A stretch of DNA of 64,000 nucleotides from Tersicoccus solisilvae (GCF_014643255.1 NZ_BMJI01000012.1:1-64000); one strand, 5' to 3'; positions 1 to 10,974 are shown, numbered from the stretch's first letter. Translations and numbers: made by a program. Notes: generated by a model not told the origin, from the letters alone.

Positions 1-96
1 GCCCGTTCCCGCAACTCCTGCGGATACTTCCTCGGTGCCGGCATGATCATCATCCTCTCGGGGAATCAGACCCTCCACCAGACCCGGGGCGGTTCA

Positions 97-438
97 CCAC
101 TGCGGAGCCGCGGCCGCCGCACCCCAGCCCCATCACGCACCCCCGCAACCGGGCTCCGCTGCGACCGAGACCTGGGCGCCGCAGCCCAGCCCGAACAACG
201 ACGCCACCGTCCGGGCTCCAGCACCCCAGCCCGCTCCCGCACCCCCGCAACCGGGCTCCGCTGCGACCGAGACCAAGGCGCCGCAGCCCGGCCCGAACAA
301 CGACGCCACCGTCCGGGCTCCAGGACCCCGGCCCCATCACGCACCCACGCAACCGGGCTCCGCTGCGACCGAGACCAGGGCTCCAGCACCCCAGCCCCAT
401 CACGCACCCCCGCAACCGGGCCCCACTGCGGAGCCGCG
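97..438. repeat. 102-bp tandem repeat array
   Basis: A unit beginning near AACCGGGCTCCGCTGCGACC recurs at 147, 249, 351 and 414. The first two spacings are 102 bp; the last is 63 bp because one unit lacks 39 bp between two copies of GGGCTCC. All spacings and the deletion are multiples of three. The array is bounded by a 16-nt direct repeat, CCACTGCGGAGCCGCG, at 97-112 and 423-438. Frames are open on both strands, but third-position GC is well below that of the neighbouring genes, no start has a good ribosome site, and no domain is recognisable. I treat it as a non-coding or decayed repeat; a proline/arginine-rich coding repeat entering from the left edge cannot be excluded. Confidence 0.8.
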
Positions 439-473
439 CGCGCCGCAGCCAGGGACCGGCACGTCCCGCACAC

Positions 474-509
474 GACGAACGGGCCCGGGGAGACCCCGGG
501 CCCGTCGTC
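474..509 (-). terminator. Terminator hairpin of ndh
   Basis: A 12-bp GC stem (479-490 with 494-505, loop AGA), extended by a few outer pairs, lies about 30 nt past the ndh stop on the minus strand. There is no clear U-tract, as is common for Actinobacterial terminators. It also separates ndh from the repeat array. Confidence 0.7.
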
Positions 510-536
510 AGGCGGTGAAACGTGGAGCGATGAGCG

Positions 537-2051
537 TCAGCGCGTGGTGGGCGTCTGCTCCGGCGTCGTCTCGCGCGGCCCCGGGGTCAGCGGCATGACC
601 CGCCGACGGGAGTCGATGCCCTTGCGCTCGCGGCTCGGGTCCGTGCCGACCGGCACCGTCGACGGCGAGGCCATCTTCGGGGTCGGGGACGTGGCCTCGC
701 GGAACGTCCGGGTCGGGTCGTTGAGGTTGAGCAGCTGGGTGGTGTCCCGGCCGACGGCGAGGGAGATCGCCCAGTTGCCGATCACCCGGGCCTTGCGCTC
801 CACCGTGGGCATCGCCATGCCGTGGTAGCCGCGGTGCGCGAGCCAGGCGAACGGGCCGTCCATCTTGATGGTCTTGCCGCCGAGCACGATCTTCGCGACG
901 CCCTTCCACGTGCCGAAGCCGGCCACCGCACCGAGGGAGGCGTGCTTGTAGTCGACCAGCGGCTGACCGGCGCGCGCCGCCAGCAGGTTCTTGGCGAGGC
1001 GCTTGGCCTGGCGCAGGGCGTGCTGGGCGTTCGGGACGCAGAAGCCGCCGGGGCCCTCACCGGACAGATCCGGCACGGCCGCGACGTCGCCCGCGGCCCA
1101 GGCCCCGGGGATCGGGCCGTCGTCGCCGGTGATCCGCAGGTCCGCCGAGACGCGGACGCGCCCGCGGTCGTCCAGCGGGAACCCGGTGTTCTTGGCCATC
1201 GGGTTGGCCTGCACGCCGGCGGTCCAGATCAGGGTGTCGGCGTCGAACTCGTCCTTCGGCGCCTTGTCCGGCATGGAGATCAGCTTGAGGTGGCCACCCT
1301 CCGCGGAGGCGAGCGAGGTGTTCAGGTGAACCTCGATGCCGCGGCTGCGCAGGTGCTCGACGACCTTGACCGCCTGCTCCTCGGTGACCTCGGGCATGAT
1401 CCGCCCCATCGCCTCGACCAGGACGAAGCGCAGGTCGGACGGCTTGAGCCGCGGGTTGCGCTCGGCCGCCACGCGGGCCATGTCCTCGAGCTCGGCGAGG
1501 ATCTCGATGCCTGCGAACCCGCCGCCGACCACGACGAACGTCAGCGACCGCCGCTTGACGTCCTCGTCGGCGGTCAGCGACGCCGTCTCGATCAGCTCGA
1601 GGGTCTGGTTGCGGATGCCGTTGGCCTCCTCGATGGCCTTCAGGCCGACGGCGGCCTCGTCCAGCCCGGGGATGGGGAACGTGCGGGTGATCGACCCGGC
1701 CGCGATCACGATCTCGTCGTAGCTGATCTGGAACGGGTCCTCGTTGTCCACGGACTGGATCGTGGCCGTCCGGGCGTCGTGGTCGACCGCGATCACCTTG
1801 CCGTTGATCAGCTCGGTGTCCTTCAGGTGCCTGCGGTGCGAGACCACCGCGTGGCGCGACTCGATGTTGCCCGCGGCGACCTCCGGCAGGAACGGCTGGT
1901 AGGTCATGTAGGGCAGCGGATCGACGAGGGTGACGATGCCGCCCTGTTCCTTGATCTTCTTCTGCAGGCCGAGGGCGGCGTAGAGACCGACATAGCCTCC
2001 ACCGACGATCAGGATGCGCGGACGATTCACGACTTGGGGTGTAGGCGCCAT
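537..2051 (-). CDS. ndh: Type II NADH:quinone oxidoreductase
   Basis: Single-subunit, non-proton-pumping NADH dehydrogenase that passes electrons from NADH to menaquinone at the inner face of the membrane. The 504-residue product has an FAD-binding GGGYVG near residues 17-22 and an NADH-binding GGGFAG near 176-181. The C-terminal part (HRGYHGMAMPTVERK and after) is the hydrophobic/amphipathic tail typical of Actinobacterial Ndh. I chose the ATG at 2051 because a TAGCAT box sits exactly 7 nt upstream, which fits leaderless transcription. An ATG at 2060 and a GTG at 2069 are in frame but have no ribosome site. It is monocistronic, with a strong hairpin after the stop. Confidence 0.95.
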   Translation of the reverse strand: MAPTPQVVNRPRILIVGGGYVGLYAALGLQKKIKEQGGIVTLVDPLPYMTYQPFLPEVAAGNIESRHAVVSHRRHLKDTELINGKVIAVDHDARTATIQSVDNEDPFQISYDEIVIAAGSITRTFPIPGLDEAAVGLKAIEEANGIRNQTLELIETASLTADEDVKRRSLTFVVVGGGFAGIEILAELEDMARVAAERNPRLKPSDLRFVLVEAMGRIMPEVTEEQAVKVVEHLRSRGIEVHLNTSLASAEGGHLKLISMPDKAPKDEFDADTLIWTAGVQANPMAKNTGFPLDDRGRVRVSADLRITGDDGPIPGAWAAGDVAAVPDLSGEGPGGFCVPNAQHALRQAKRLAKNLLAARAGQPLVDYKHASLGAVAGFGTWKGVAKIVLGGKTIKMDGPFAWLAHRGYHGMAMPTVERKARVIGNWAISLAVGRDTTQLLNLNDPTRTFREATSPTPKMASPSTVPVGTDPSRERKGIDSRRRVMPLTPGPRETTPEQTPTTR

Positions 2052-2058
2052 AGGGGCC

Positions 2059-2064
2059 ATGCTA
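2059..2064 (-). promoter_or_regulatory. -10 box of leaderless ndh
   Basis: TAGCAT (minus strand) is followed by 7 nt and then ATG. The spacing puts transcription start at or next to the start codon. Confidence 0.55.
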
Positions 2065-2138
2065 CCCACTTCGGCATTCGCACCACGAGCCCGGGGCGGC
2101 CCGGTCCTCCCGGGTGCCGCGGGCGCGGATCGGCAGCC

Positions 2139-3590
2139 TCAGCGGCGGCGGCGCAGCGTGGTCAGATGCACCGCCGCGGCACCCGCGACGAGGGCCAGCG
2201 CGGCACCGAAGCCGACGACGATCAGGCCGGGTACGACGCCGCCGTCGGACTCGGGCCGGTCCGGCGCAGGGGCCGCGGGGACGGGCACCGCCTGCGCGGT
2301 CCGGCGGCTCGGGACGGCCGACGGCGCGGTGGTCTGCGGATCGCCGGCCCGCCGGTGCACGCGGATCCAGTCGGTGACCGAACCGAGCGGGTTCGCCGCG
2401 GCGGGCTGCACGTCGGCGGTGAGGGCCCGGGCCGCGTCGACGGCGCCGAACCCGTAGATCGGGTCGCGGCCGGCGGCGCCCTCGTCGTGGGCCGTGCTGA
2501 CGATGCGGTTCGCCACCTCGCCGGCACTCAGCTCGGGCCAGCGTGAGCGGATCAGGGCCGCCAGGCCGGAGACCAGGGGCGTGGCGGCCGAGGTCCCGGC
2601 CCACGTGCGGTAGGTGCCGCCGGGCAGTCCACCGACGAGGTCCTCGGACGGCGCGCTCACCCCGATCGAGATGCCCTGCGCGGACGCGTCCCAGCTGGCC
2701 TTGCCGGCCCGGTCGAGGCCGCCGACGGCGAGCACCCCGGGCATGGTGGCGGGCGCCCCGACCTGCGTGATGCCGCCGCCGCGGTTCCCCGCGGCGGCGA
2801 CGACGAGCACGTCCTTCTGCTCGGCGTACGCGAACGCGTCGTCCCAGCTGCGCGGCCACGACGTGCTCGTGCTGGTCAGGGACATGTTGATCACCTTCGC
2901 CCCGTGGTCGACGGACCATCGCACCGCCGCCGGGATCTGGTCCATGATGTCGCGGCCACCGGGGTTGCCGTCCCCGACCCAGGCCGAGACGGTGAGCAGC
3001 CGCGCCTCCGGGGCCACCCCGAGGATGCCGGCGGTCCGGCCCGACGCACCGGGGGTCGCCTTCGCCGACGCGGAGGCCGATGCCGTGGACGGGGAGGGGG
3101 CGTGCCCGCGGCCGGCCAGCAGGGTCGCCACCATGGTGCCGTGCTCGGGTTCGAAACCGATCGGTTCGGCGCCGTTCGCCGCGCCCGCGCCCGAGACGTC
3201 GGTGCCGCCCGCCACCGCTCCCGCCAGGTCGGGGTGGTCGGTGGCGATCCCGGTGTCGATCACGGCCACCGTGACGCCGGACCCGCGGGAGATCTTCTGC
3301 GCCTCGTCGAAGCCGTACTCGTGCAGCCAGTATTCGGCCGCGCGCATCGCGTCCGGGCCCGAGGAGGGAGCGGTGGGCCGGGGGGTGGTCGGCGTCGTGG
3401 TGCGCGTCGCGGGGGCGGGCTGGACGGGGGCGGGGACGGCGACGGCCGGCGACACCGACAGCAGCCAGCCCGATCCGGTCAGCACGCCGGCCAGCACGGT
3501 CGCCAGCACGCCGGCCGTCGCGCGCCGGGACCCGCCACGGGCGCCGGCGGCCGGGCGCACGGAAGCGGAGGAGGTCGAGCGGGACGTCAT
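2139..3590 (-). CDS. Secreted subtilisin-like (S8) serine protease, membrane-anchored
   Basis: Predicted exported S8 serine protease of 483 residues. The catalytic triad is Asp112 (in VIDTG), His150 (in EHGTMVA) and Ser334 (in GTSAATP), with oxyanion Asn269 in AAGNRGGG. There is an N-terminal hydrophobic signal near residues 25-50, a Pro/Thr-rich linker near 52-78 and a Ser/Ala-rich insert near 163-185. A single C-terminal membrane segment (about 452-475) ends in a TLRRRR tail. This layout resembles mycosin-like proteases, but no ESX genes are in the window, so a mycosin role is not supported. The ATG overlaps the ppx stop (ATGA), which fixes the start and suggests translational coupling. The substrate is unknown. 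Confidence 0.9.
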   Translation of the reverse strand: MTSRSTSSASVRPAAGARGGSRRATAGVLATVLAGVLTGSGWLLSVSPAVAVPAPVQPAPATRTTTPTTPRPTAPSSGPDAMRAAEYWLHEYGFDEAQKISRGSGVTVAVIDTGIATDHPDLAGAVAGGTDVSGAGAANGAEPIGFEPEHGTMVATLLAGRGHAPSPSTASASASAKATPGASGRTAGILGVAPEARLLTVSAWVGDGNPGGRDIMDQIPAAVRWSVDHGAKVINMSLTSTSTSWPRSWDDAFAYAEQKDVLVVAAAGNRGGGITQVGAPATMPGVLAVGGLDRAGKASWDASAQGISIGVSAPSEDLVGGLPGGTYRTWAGTSAATPLVSGLAALIRSRWPELSAGEVANRIVSTAHDEGAAGRDPIYGFGAVDAARALTADVQPAAANPLGSVTDWIRVHRRAGDPQTTAPSAVPSRRTAQAVPVPAAPAPDRPESDGGVVPGLIVVGFGAALALVAGAAAVHLTTLRRRR

Positions 3591-4639
3591 GCTCGGGGCG
3601 ACGGCCCGTCGGTGCCGGCCGGCACGCTCAGGGCGATGCCGTCGAGGATGTCGTGCTCGCTGGTGACGGCGGTGCGCACCGGCGCCGTGCCGGACCCGGT
3701 CGTCGCGGCCACCCGCTCGAGGATCTGGGACCAGATCAGCGCGCCGGCGCCGATCACGTCGACCCGACCGGGGTGCATGAACGGCATGGCGGCCCGTTCC
3801 GCGCGCGTCGCGTGCAGCAGCGCGTCCGCGCTGGCCCGCAGCGTCGCGACGTCCAGTTCCGCGCCGTGGATGGCGCCGGCGTCGTACTCTCCCAGCCCCA
3901 GGGCGTGGGCGGTGACCGTGGTGATGGTCCCGGCGACGCCGATCACGGTCGCCGTGTCCTCGAGCGGCACGACGGCGGCGGCCGCGTCGATCGCCGCGTC
4001 GATGTCCGCGGTGGCGGCGGCGATCTGCGCCTCCGTGGGCGGGTCCTCGTTCAGGTGCCGTTCGGTCATCCGCACGCAACCGACGTCGGTGCTCAGGCTC
4101 GCGCGCACCCCGTCCCGGTCGCCGAGCACGAACTCGGTGCTGCCGCCGCCGAGGTCGACGACGAGGGCGGGCAGGGGCCGGGCGGGGTCGAGAACGCTCA
4201 GGGCGCCCGCGAAGGACAGGGCGGCCTCCTCGTCCCCGCTGATCACCTCGGGCTCGACGCCGAGGATGTCGCGGACGCCGTCGACGAAGTCCTGCCGGTT
4301 CTGCGCGTCCCTCGTCGCGGAGGTGGCGACGAAGCGGACCGCCGTCACGTCGTGCTCCCGGCACTGCGCCGCGTAGTCGCGGCACGCCGCGAACGTCCGG
4401 TCGAGGGCCTGCTCGGCCAGCCGCCCGGTGCGGTCCACACCCTGCCCGAGCCGGACCACCCGCATGGTGCGCACGACGTCGGTCAGAGCGGTGCCGTCCG
4501 CCGACACGTCCGCGATCAACAGGCGGATGGAGTTGGTGCCGCAGTCGATGGCGGCCACCCGGCGGGCCCCGGGGGCCGGAGTGCCGGCGGCGGGACCGGC
4601 CGGGTCGGTGGAGGGCTCAGTGCGCGAGGCGTCGGACAT
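3587..4639 (-). CDS. ppx: Exopolyphosphatase / guanosine pentaphosphatase family protein
   Basis: Member of the Ppx/GppA phosphatase family in the actin-like ATPase fold, which hydrolyses polyphosphate or pppGpp. The 350-residue product has the phosphate-1 loop AIDCGTNSIRLL near residues 29-40 and the phosphate-2 loop DLGGGSTEF near the middle. It is the short form without the C-terminal HD-like domain of the E. coli enzymes. The first 25 residues are low-complexity. It overlaps the 3' end of the DUF501 gene by 23 bp and the next gene by ATGA, so the three are probably co-transcribed. Whether polyphosphate or pppGpp is the main substrate cannot be read from sequence. Confidence 0.9.
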   Translation of the reverse strand: MSDASRTEPSTDPAGPAAGTPAPGARRVAAIDCGTNSIRLLIADVSADGTALTDVVRTMRVVRLGQGVDRTGRLAEQALDRTFAACRDYAAQCREHDVTAVRFVATSATRDAQNRQDFVDGVRDILGVEPEVISGDEEAALSFAGALSVLDPARPLPALVVDLGGGSTEFVLGDRDGVRASLSTDVGCVRMTERHLNEDPPTEAQIAAATADIDAAIDAAAAVVPLEDTATVIGVAGTITTVTAHALGLGEYDAGAIHGAELDVATLRASADALLHATRAERAAMPFMHPGRVDVIGAGALIWSQILERVAATTGSGTAPVRTAVTSEHDILDGIALSVPAGTDGPSPRA

Positions 4640-5213
4640 GGCGGCTCAGATCCTTCGTCGGGACGGGGGCGTCGGGGTCCCAGGCGCCGGTGCAGACGCA
4701 CCGGTCCGGGGTCCAGTCCTGGGCGATGGCCGCGAGCGCCTCGTCCCCGAGGACGTCGACGCCGGGCCCGGCGGCAAGGGCGTGGCCCACGAGGGCGTGC
4801 AGGCACTTGACCCGGTCCGGCAGCCCGCCGGCGGAGATGCCGGCGATCTCGGGGACCTCTCCGGTGCCGGCCCGCCGGCCGATGCGGTCCCGCTCCGCGA
4901 GGTAGTGCTCGTGGGCGGCGCGGTGCCGGGCGGCCAGCTCGGGGTCGGCCGCGAGCCGGTCGTTCATCTGCGCCATCACCCCGGCCGCCTCGAGCCGGGA
5001 CACGGCGGCGGTCAGCACCGGGTGGGTGAGATAGAAGGTGGTGGGGAACGGGATGCCGTTGCTCAGCCGAGGCGCCGTGGCGGCGACGAGCGGGTTGCCG
5101 CACACGCAGCGGGCGCTGATCTCGACGACGTCGCGCGCCGGTCGCCCCAGCTGCAGGCTGATGGTGTCGAGATCCGCGGGTCGGGGTTCTGCTGCGTCGG
5201 GGTGAGGTCTCAC
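4617..5213 (-). CDS. DUF501 protein
   Basis: Conserved protein of the DUF501 family (198 residues), function unknown. The family typically lies between the FtsB-like septum initiator and ppx in Actinobacteria, exactly as here. A cysteine pair (ARCVCGNP, near residues 34-40), a conserved GIPFPTTFYLTHP segment and a late C-x-C (RCVCTGAWD) suggest a possible metal site, which is an inference. The GTG start at 5213 is preceded by an AGGAGAGG ribosome site. The 3' end overlaps the ppx start, indicating coupling. Confidence 0.85.
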   Translation of the reverse strand: MRPHPDAAEPRPADLDTISLQLGRPARDVVEISARCVCGNPLVAATAPRLSNGIPFPTTFYLTHPVLTAAVSRLEAAGVMAQMNDRLAADPELAARHRAAHEHYLAERDRIGRRAGTGEVPEIAGISAGGLPDRVKCLHALVGHALAAGPGVDVLGDEALAAIAQDWTPDRCVCTGAWDPDAPVPTKDLSRHVRRLAH

Positions 5214-5256
5214 GTGCCCGTCCTCTCCTGACCGGATCGGGCCCGGTGGACCCGTC

Positions 5257-6093
5257 CTACTGTTGCCTGTTCGGTGCCGACGCGCCTTCCACGGAGGTCC
5301 ACAGGGCGTCGAGCCACGGCTGCGGCCCGTCGTCGGACTCGGCCGAGGTGGCGACCGGCGGGACCTCGTCCGTGCTGTCCGCTCCGATCACCAAGTATCC
5401 CGTCTCGCCCGGCATCACGTAAAACAGCCGGTCACGGGCCTGTTGCTTGATGTAGGCCGGGTCGTTCCAGCGGGCCAGCTGGTCTTTCAGCCGGGCCTGC
5501 TCGGCCCGTTCGTCCTGGATGCTCTGCTGCAGACTGCCGATCTCGGCCCGCTGGCCGAGGTACGTGCGCACCGAGGGGGCCAGCAGGATCGTGATGGTGA
5601 CCAGGACGAGGGCGAGGGCGAGCAGGCGGCCCGAGAACGCCTTGGCGGGGACGGGCCGGACGGCGGTGGAGCCGCCGGCCGCGGGCCGGGAGGCCTCGGT
5701 GAAGGCGTAGTTGACGCGCCCGTCCTCACGGCGCACGGTGTAGCGGGTCGAGGCCGACGACGTCTCGGCCCGGCCCCGATCGCCGCGTCCGGGTCGGCGC
5801 AGCCCGCGCAGAAGCCGGAATCCGGACCGTTCGTCGCCGGTGTCCTCGGCCTGCTGGACGGCGCGGGGCGTGACGGGAAGGGCCGAGGTGACCGGCCGGG
5901 GCGGCCGCGCGGCCGACGACCCGGACTTCGCGGTACCGGACTTCGCGCCGCCGGCCTTGACGGCGCCGGTCTTCGGGGCGCCGGTCCTGCCGGCGCCTGC
6001 CGGGGCTGCCGCGGCATCGACGTCGCCCGTGCCGGGACGGCGGGGCTCGGAGGCCGGGCCGGTGCGGGGCACGTTGGGTCGTCGCGTCGACAT
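5257..6093 (-). CDS. FtsB/DivIC-like septum formation initiator
   Basis: Bitopic division protein of the DivIC/FtsB family, expected to link FtsL and FtsQ at the septum. The 278-residue product has a long, disordered Pro/Ala/Lys/Gly-rich cytoplasmic region (roughly 1-150), one membrane span (LLALALVLVTITILLAPSV), and a short extracytoplasmic coiled coil (REIGSLQQSIQDERAEQARLK region). It ends with the conserved RDRLFYVMPGETGYLV element. The ATG at 6093 has AGGAG 4-5 nt upstream and is preferred over an in-frame upstream start at 6129. The cytoplasmic extension is far longer than in E. coli FtsB but common in Actinobacteria. It lies between eno and DUF501, the usual order. Confidence 0.88.
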   Translation of the reverse strand: MSTRRPNVPRTGPASEPRRPGTGDVDAAAAPAGAGRTGAPKTGAVKAGGAKSGTAKSGSSAARPPRPVTSALPVTPRAVQQAEDTGDERSGFRLLRGLRRPGRGDRGRAETSSASTRYTVRREDGRVNYAFTEASRPAAGGSTAVRPVPAKAFSGRLLALALVLVTITILLAPSVRTYLGQRAEIGSLQQSIQDERAEQARLKDQLARWNDPAYIKQQARDRLFYVMPGETGYLVIGADSTDEVPPVATSAESDDGPQPWLDALWTSVEGASAPNRQQ

Positions 6094-6125
6094 CGTTCTC
6101 CTGCGCTGCTGGTCAGTACGTCCCC

Positions 6126-6201
6126 GCACGTGGCTCCCCGCCCCTGGGGCGGGGCGAACGTGCCGGCGGAGGGACGGCGGCCGCGGGTGCGGCGCCGTCC
6201 C
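6126..6201 (-). terminator. Hairpins between eno and ftsB-like gene
   Basis: Two dyads lie downstream of eno on the minus strand. One is a 9-bp stem 6171-6179/6193-6201 (GGGACGGCG), 28 nt after the eno stop. The second is a nested structure with GCACGT arms (6126-6131/6158-6163) around a CCCCGCC/GGCGGGG stem. The first is a likely eno terminator; the second lies in the leader of the septum gene. Confidence 0.5.
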
Positions 6202-6228
6202 CCCTACCGTAACGAGCGCGAGGACCGA

Positions 6229-8351
<2,123 letters not shown>

Positions 8352-8371
<20 letters not shown>

Positions 8372-9482
8372 AGCTCTCCGTGATCGCCTCGGCGAGCGCG
8401 ATCCGCACGCTCAGCGGCGCGAACGCGGCGTCGACGGCGTTGAGCGTGAGCGCGAGCAGATCGTCGAGGTCGTAGCCGAACGCGTCGACCAGCAGGGCCA
8501 TCTCGTCGCTGAGCGTCGTGTTGCTGACCAGCCGGTTGTCGGTGTTGACGGTGACCTTGAACCCGGTCTGGTAGAGCAGGTCGAAGGGGTGCTGGTCGAG
8601 CCGGGTGCCGAACGCGGCGATGGCCCCGGTCTGCAGGTTCGACGACGGGCACAGCTCCAGCGGGATCTGCCGGTCCAGCACCCAGCTGGCCACCGGCCCG
8701 CAGGTGACCAGGGCGGCGCCGTCCTCGAGCCCGGCGTCGAAGTCCACGGTCAGGTCCTCGGCGATCCGGACCCCGTGGCCGAGCCGCAGGGCGTGGCCGA
8801 CGGCGAGGGCCTCCGTGATGCTGTCCAGCCCGGCGGCCTCGCCGGCGTGCACGGTGGCGGGGAACAGGTTCTGCGCGAGCAGGTCGAACGCGTCGGCCAG
8901 ACGGGCGGGACCGAACCCGTCCTCGGGCCCGGCAATGTCGAAGCCGACGACGCCGCGGTCGCGGTGCCGCAGGGCGAGCCGGGCGATCTCGAGCCCGTTG
9001 TCGGCCTGCCGCATGGCGGAGACGAGCTGCCCGACCAGGATGTCCCGGCCGTCGGCGCGGGCTGCGGCGGTGGCCTCGTCGATGCCCGCCTGCACGGCCT
9101 CGACGGTCTCGTCCAGCGTCAGGCCGCCGCGCAGGTGCTGCTCGGGGGCCCAGCGGACCTCGCCGTAGACGACGCCGTCGGCCACGAGGTCCTCGACGAA
9201 CTCCCGGGCGACCCGGGCCAGATTGTCGGCGGTCTGCATGACGGCGATCGTGTGGTCGAAGGTCTCCAGGTAGCGCACCAGGGACCCGGAGTCGGCGGAC
9301 TCGACGAACCAGGCGCCGAGCGCGGCCGGGTCCGTGGTGGGCAGCGTGTGCCCGGCGCCGTCGGCGAGGTCGACGATGGTGGCCGGGCGCAGGCCCCCGT
9401 CGAGGTGGTCGTGGAGGGAGATCTTGGGCAGCACGCGGTAGTCGACCTCGGCTGCGGCGGCGGGGCTCAGGTTCTCGGTCAC
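8352..9482 (-). CDS. add: Adenosine deaminase
   Basis: Zn-dependent deaminase converting (deoxy)adenosine to (deoxy)inosine for purine salvage. The 376-residue protein has the metal ligands His24 and His26 in SLHDHLDGG. It also has TVHAGEAAG (catalytic His-x-Gly-Glu), LGHGVRI, CPSSNLQTGA and TVNTDNRLVSNTTLSDE, all hallmarks of the family. The GTG start at 9482 follows a TACAGT box by exactly 6 nt, so it is probably leaderless. It overlaps mazG. Confidence 0.96.
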
Positions 9483-9488
9483 GGTCTC

Positions 9489-9494
9489 ACTGTA
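9489..9494 (-). promoter_or_regulatory. -10 box of leaderless add
   Basis: TACAGT - 6 nt - GTG on the minus strand. No Shine-Dalgarno sequence precedes the GTG. Confidence 0.6.
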
Positions 9495-9522
9495 GCGACG
9501 ATGCGGGGCGGGGCCGACCGCC

Positions 9523-10266
9523 TCAGCCGGCGTCGTCGCCGGTGGCGCGCCGCCGGCCCCGGTCGTACTCGTGCGGTTCGGGCGCGTGGTCCCGCCGGGC
9601 GAGCCGGTGGGTGAGCCGGTCGACCACGATGCCCACCGTCACGGCGATCGCGATGGCGACCCCGGCGGCGAGCACGTGGTTGTCCCGCGCCCAGGCGCCG
9701 GCGAGCACCCCGATGACGACGGAGTAGCCCGCCCAGCTGATGCCGGCGATGACGGTGAGCAGCACGAACCGGGGCCGGGTGAAGCCGGTGGCCCCCGCGG
9801 TCATGTTCACCGCGACCCGGCCGACCGGGATGTACCGGGCGGTGAGGATGAGCAGCGCGCCGCGCCGGTCCAGTTCGCCGCGCGCCCAGCGAAAGGCCTG
9901 CTGCACGCGGCGGCGTCGCATCCACCGGAAGCGGGTCACGCCCACGGAGCGGCCGATCAGCCACGCGATGTTGTCCCCGATGATGGCGCCGGCGGCGGCC
10001 GCGACGACGATGCCGGCCAGGGCGGGGCTGCCCGTGGACACGGCGATCGCGGTCAGGGCGACCACCACCGACTCGCTCGGCAGCGGCGGGAAGAACCCGT
10101 CGCACACGCACAGCAGGAAGAGCACCGGCAGCACCCAGGCGGTGCCCGCCAGGGAGGCGATGGCGTCGTTGATCTCCTGCATCGGCCCGGCGGCGGTCGG
10201 CACCAGCACCGGCACGACGGCCGGGGCCGCCGCGGTCAGGGCCGGGAGCAGCAGCGGTCCGGGCAC
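9523..10266 (-). CDS. DedA family membrane protein (copy 1)
   Basis: Integral membrane protein of the DedA/VTT family, some members of which move undecaprenyl phosphate or other lipids across the membrane. The 247-residue product shows the family pattern: a re-entrant acidic segment (CDGFFPPLPSESVVVALTAIAV), the IGRSVGV motif, and the ARYIPVGRVAVNMTAGAT loop with its conserved Arg. At least four hydrophobic spans follow, and the C-terminus is Arg-rich. The GTG at 10266 lies 3 nt after the stop of the other DedA gene; an ATG at 10182 is an alternative start. It is paralogous to its upstream neighbour. Confidence 0.88.
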   Translation of the reverse strand: MPGPLLLPALTAAAPAVVPVLVPTAAGPMQEINDAIASLAGTAWVLPVLFLLCVCDGFFPPLPSESVVVALTAIAVSTGSPALAGIVVAAAAGAIIGDNIAWLIGRSVGVTRFRWMRRRRVQQAFRWARGELDRRGALLILTARYIPVGRVAVNMTAGATGFTRPRFVLLTVIAGISWAGYSVVIGVLAGAWARDNHVLAAGVAIAIAVTVGIVVDRLTHRLARRDHAPEPHEYDRGRRRATGDDAG

Positions 10267-10269
10267 CGG

Positions 10270-10974
10270 TCAGGCGTTCTCGCTGCGCACGTTCTCCCGC
10301 ACCGAGGCCGGGTCCGCATCGGCCGCCGGCCGCGCCGCCGTGGTCCCGCCGGCGGCCTCGGCCCGCGCCACGCGCCGGGCCCTGATCCGGGACACCCACT
10401 GCATGGCGTGATCGATGAGGAAGCCGATGGCGATGGCGATGACGATGGCCAGTCCCGCTCCGAGCAGCGGGTGCTCGTGCACCCAGGCGCCGGCCACGAT
10501 GCCGATGCCGATGCCGTACCCGATCCAGGTGGCGCACGCGATGATGTCGAGGATCGTGAACTGGCGCAGCGGGAAGCGGGTGGCGCCCGCCGTGAAGTTG
10601 ACGGCCACGCGGCCCACCGGGATGTACCGGGCGGTGAGGATGAGCATGGCCCCGCGTTTGTCCAGCTCGCGCCGTGCCCAGTGCAGCGTGGCCTGGGCAC
10701 GGGCGCCCTGCATCCACCGGAATCCGCTGGCGCCGGCGGCCCGGCCCATCCGGTACGCGACCTGGTCGCCGGCCACGGCTCCGAGGAACCCGGCGATGGC
10801 GACGAAGCCGAGATTGGGCTGCCCGGAGGAGACCGAGAGCGCGGACAGGGCGACGATCAGCGTCTCGGAGGGAAGGATCGGGGCGAAGCCGTCGATGAAG
10901 CAGAACAGCAGCAGCAGCGGGTGGATCCACCACATCGAGGCAGCGTGAATCACCAGATCATTGACGACGTGCAC
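10270..10974 (-). CDS. DedA family membrane protein (copy 2)
   Basis: Second DedA/VTT-family membrane protein (234 residues). It has the same ordered motifs as copy 1: FIDGFAPILPSETLIVALSAL, RMGRAAGASGFRWMQGAR, and ARYIPVGRVAVNFTAGATRF. The shared RRELDKRG/RGELDRRG segment points to tandem duplication followed by divergence. The GTG start at 10974 has an AAGGGAAGGGA ribosome site. A TATGAT box at 11004-11009 would give a leader of about 28 nt. The two genes, 3 nt apart, are co-transcribed. Confidence 0.88.
   Translation of the reverse strand: MHVVNDLVIHAASMWWIHPLLLLFCFIDGFAPILPSETLIVALSALSVSSGQPNLGFVAIAGFLGAVAGDQVAYRMGRAAGASGFRWMQGARAQATLHWARRELDKRGAMLILTARYIPVGRVAVNFTAGATRFPLRQFTILDIIACATWIGYGIGIGIVAGAWVHEHPLLGAGLAIVIAIAIGFLIDHAMQWVSRIRARRVARAEAAGGTTAARPAADADPASVRENVRSENA

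Noticed and set aside
97-438. Possible CRISPR array
   Set aside because: Units are 102 bp with near-identical content throughout, without alternating unique spacers, and no cas genes are present.
43-828. A 261-codon plus-strand frame across the tandem repeats into ndh
   Set aside because: It runs antisense into the end of ndh, crosses its terminator, and has poor codon bias in the repeat part. It was kept only as a repeat region.
3140-3170. tRNA-like T-loop string GGTTCGAAACC
   Set aside because: It lies inside the protease coding region, with no cloverleaf around it. No tRNA gene was found anywhere in the window.
2139-3590. Mycosin of an ESX secretion system
   Set aside because: The domain layout fits, but no ESX/type VII genes are nearby, so only a generic secreted S8 protease is called.
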